NCBI GenBank assembly: GCA_946887085.1
Contig: CAMPKG010000030.1
Location: forward strand, 1 to 16,172
Origin: an uncultured Sphingobacteriales bacterium
GTDB lineage: Bacteria > Bacteroidota > Bacteroidia > Chitinophagales > Chitinophagaceae
Direction of reading: 5' to 3'
DNA length: 16,172 bases
Part shown: positions 15,601 through 16,172 of the stretch, in pieces
How positions within the stretch are numbered: position 1 is the stretch's first letter
Layout of the letters: the number at the start of each line of letters is the position of its first letter
The notes under the pieces: model-generated
What the model saw: the letters and a program-made list of their open reading frames with translations, nothing else
Told to the model about the DNA's origin: nothing
Databases searched by the model: none
Position numbers and translations under genes: made by a program

Positions 15601-15931
15601 ATGCGAAGTATCCGTATTTTTCGCCCCAGCTGCGCCAGCAATGAGCCAGGCGGTGGGCTACCTGTTTTATAGAAGTTTCGCGGCCGGTGCTGCCATTGGG
15701 CTGCGGCACGCCTGCTTTCCGGAAATATTTCTGTGCGAGTATATCTGTTGCTATCTGCGACCAGTGTTTGGGAACTTCCACGTCGGTCATCTCAAATACT
15801 TTCTCGCCATTCGGGTTACGAATCACCGAGGTGCGGTAATCGTACTCGAACATTTCGTAGGGGCTCACGCCATCGCGTGTATACTGGCGTTGAAACGAAA
15901 GCCCATTGCCTTTTGCCTGCTTGCTGCTCAT
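12632..15931 (-). CDS. nrdJ: Class II (vitamin B12-dependent) ribonucleotide reductase
   Basis: NrdJ reduces ribonucleotides to deoxyribonucleotides with adenosylcobalamin, which generates the active-site thiyl radical without needing oxygen. The 1099-residue protein carries the catalytic N-x-C-x-E motif at 388-392 (NPCSE, radical C390). The redox cysteine partner is C401, eleven residues on (as in Thermotoga NrdJ), and the first redox cysteine is likely C181 in [11 protein letters not shown]. The motif [13 protein letters not shown] lies further on. A Lys/Glu-rich linker ([11 protein letters not shown], near 850) leads to the C-terminal region typical of long NrdJ proteins. The tail is CRNCG...[14 protein letters not shown], a four-to-five-cysteine zinc-ribbon or redox tail. 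No stand-alone small subunit or class I reductase is visible. Start ATG 15931 fits the family. The gene is flanked by its own terminator and a long upstream region. Confidence 0.96.
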   Translation of the reverse strand: MSSKQAKGNGLSFQRQYTRDGVSPYEMFEYDYRTSVIRNPNGEKVFEMTDVEVPKHWSQIATDILAQKYFRKAGVPQPNGSTGRETSIKQVAHRLAHCWRSWGEKYGYFASKTDAQVFYEELVYSIMTQSCAPNSPQWFNTGLHSSYGIEGKAQGHYYVDPATDKLERSKNAYERPQPHACFILSVDDDLVNDGGIMDLWVREARIFKYGSGVGTNYSNIRAEGEKLSGGGTSSGLMSFLKIGDRAAGAIKSGGTTRRAAKMVCLDLDHPEVVDFIDWKVEEEKKVAALIAAGYSSDYECEAFKTVSGQNSNNSVRIPNEFFRRLANNEDWEMTSRSDGKVMRKMPARELWEKISYAAWRCADPGTQYDTTINEWHTCPEGGAIRASNPCSEYMFLDNTACNLASLNLRRFFNEEDNTFDVAGFEYMTRLWTVVLEVSVLMAQFPSPEVAQLSYDYRTLGLGYANLGSMLMVSGIPYDSEEARAIAGAITAIMNGVAYKTSAEMAQALGAFPRYGENKEHMLRVMRNHRAAAYDAVDAYEGIELKPMGINAKYCPDYLLTAATKAWDDAVQLGEQYGYRNAQATVIAPTGTIGLVMDCDTTGVEPDFALVKFKKLSGGGYFKIINQSIPAALKNLGYTPEQMDAIVKYARGHATFAGAPYINHQSLSEKGFISDELKKLDAAVESAFEIGFVFNVYNLGEECLRRLGYTPEQYFATDFSLLHELGFNDDEIEAANDYVCGTMMIEGAPYLKEEHLPVFDCANKCGRKGERYIHAHGHIRMMGAVQPFISGAISKTINLPNEATVEEIKDCYQLSWQLALKACALYRDGSKLSQPLSNKSDKKKKEETKEEENSQIVDLSQLTVDDLFEEVNKRVQASPDTQLKRQLSRIVERKQLPAKRRGYTFKAKVGGQPLFVRTGEYGDGTIGEVFLDMAKEGATMRSLMNSVAIAVSVGLQYGVPLEEFVDKFTFTRFEPSGVVEHPNIKTATSVLDFVFRLLAYEYLDRTDLVHVPDPNKLSQEDEQAQELSQVRVTAPQPTQKQKSPSVTPTPVNTAAQNASDVKKLMGTSADAPACRNCGNITLRNGTCYMCPNCGTTTGCS

Positions 15932-16172
15932 ATTCTAAATTTCTTTGGGTTAAATGTTAATCGGGAGGTGCTTACGAAAGTATTTAAACGCCTCCTTTTT
16001 TTCAGAAGAAGTAATCAACGGTCTGTGGATAAGGAAGCTTCCTTTTGATATTCAGTTTTTCGTCCATTTAAAACATGGGATTAAACGCATATTGCTACGA
16101 AATGCCTGTTAATCCTGTATAAAACCAACATGTAATTTACGTTATTTCCCGCTTCTGACCAGACCTTTAACA
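15932..16172 (-). promoter_or_regulatory. nrdJ upstream region with DnaA box and palindrome
   Basis: This 241-base region has no supported gene. Reading toward nrdJ, it holds the 10-bp palindrome GGAAGCTTCC (16033-16042), then TTATCCACA (16032-16024), which is the DnaA-box consensus, about 93 bases before the ATG. A near -7 element, TACTTTCG, is at 15982-15975, inside the inverted arms GGAGG (15995-15991 on this strand) and CCTCC (15968-15964). I see no cobalamin-riboswitch B12 box and no NrdR-box pair. The remaining bases to the window end (16043-16172) are AT-rich and featureless to me. Confidence 0.45.

Noticed and set aside
15932..16172. Cobalamin riboswitch upstream of the B12-dependent reductase
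   Set aside because: No B12-box-like conserved core was found by eye, and the likely leader is short. A covariance-model search would be decisive.

Overview
The window looks like a chromosomal piece of a Bacteroidota genome, most likely a Chitinophagaceae-type organism. This rests on protein sequence style (RNase Y, type II NADH dehydrogenase, DUF4382 lipoprotein, DUF4476 secreted protein, class II ribonucleotide reductase), on promoter-like sites resembling the Bacteroidota form TTG-N(about 21)-TAnnTTTG with short leaders, on the absence of clear Shine-Dalgarno sequences, and on hairpin-rich dispersed repeats in the intergenic DNA. The taxon is inferred from remembered family features, not from a search.

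Layout. Positions 58-1659 (+) hold RNase Y, split by an in-frame TAA into a 54-residue membrane-anchor peptide and a 478-residue catalytic body; a terminator follows. Positions 1929-3443 (+) hold an NDH-2 respiratory dehydrogenase and a small two-helix membrane protein in one operon. Positions 3590-4294 (-) hold an orphan cytoplasmic protein. Positions 4577-5377 (+) hold a DUF4382 lipoprotein with its own terminator. Positions 5380-7505 form a repeat island of about 2.1 kb: a 55-bp direct repeat with inverted partners, a possible 23-residue membrane peptide followed by a strong hairpin, three 142-bp tandem units, and a 402-bp tandem duplication.

From 7506 onward every gene is on the minus strand: ychF; then, in order of transcription, a four-helix membrane protein followed by a PlsC-like acyltransferase; a DinB/YfiT-type protein downstream of a prohibitin/SPFH protein; a DUF4476 secreted protein; and the B12-dependent ribonucleotide reductase nrdJ, whose upstream region carries a perfect DnaA-box sequence. 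Most genes are housekeeping (RNA decay, respiration, phospholipid synthesis, dNTP supply). I see no defence system, CRISPR array, prophage, transposase or complete RNA gene.

The observations most worth a second look are the apparent 27-bp stop/start-bearing insertion in rny, a 38-bp element found just after two unrelated genes in the same transcriptional orientation, the DnaA box upstream of nrdJ, and the structured 402-bp tandem unit.
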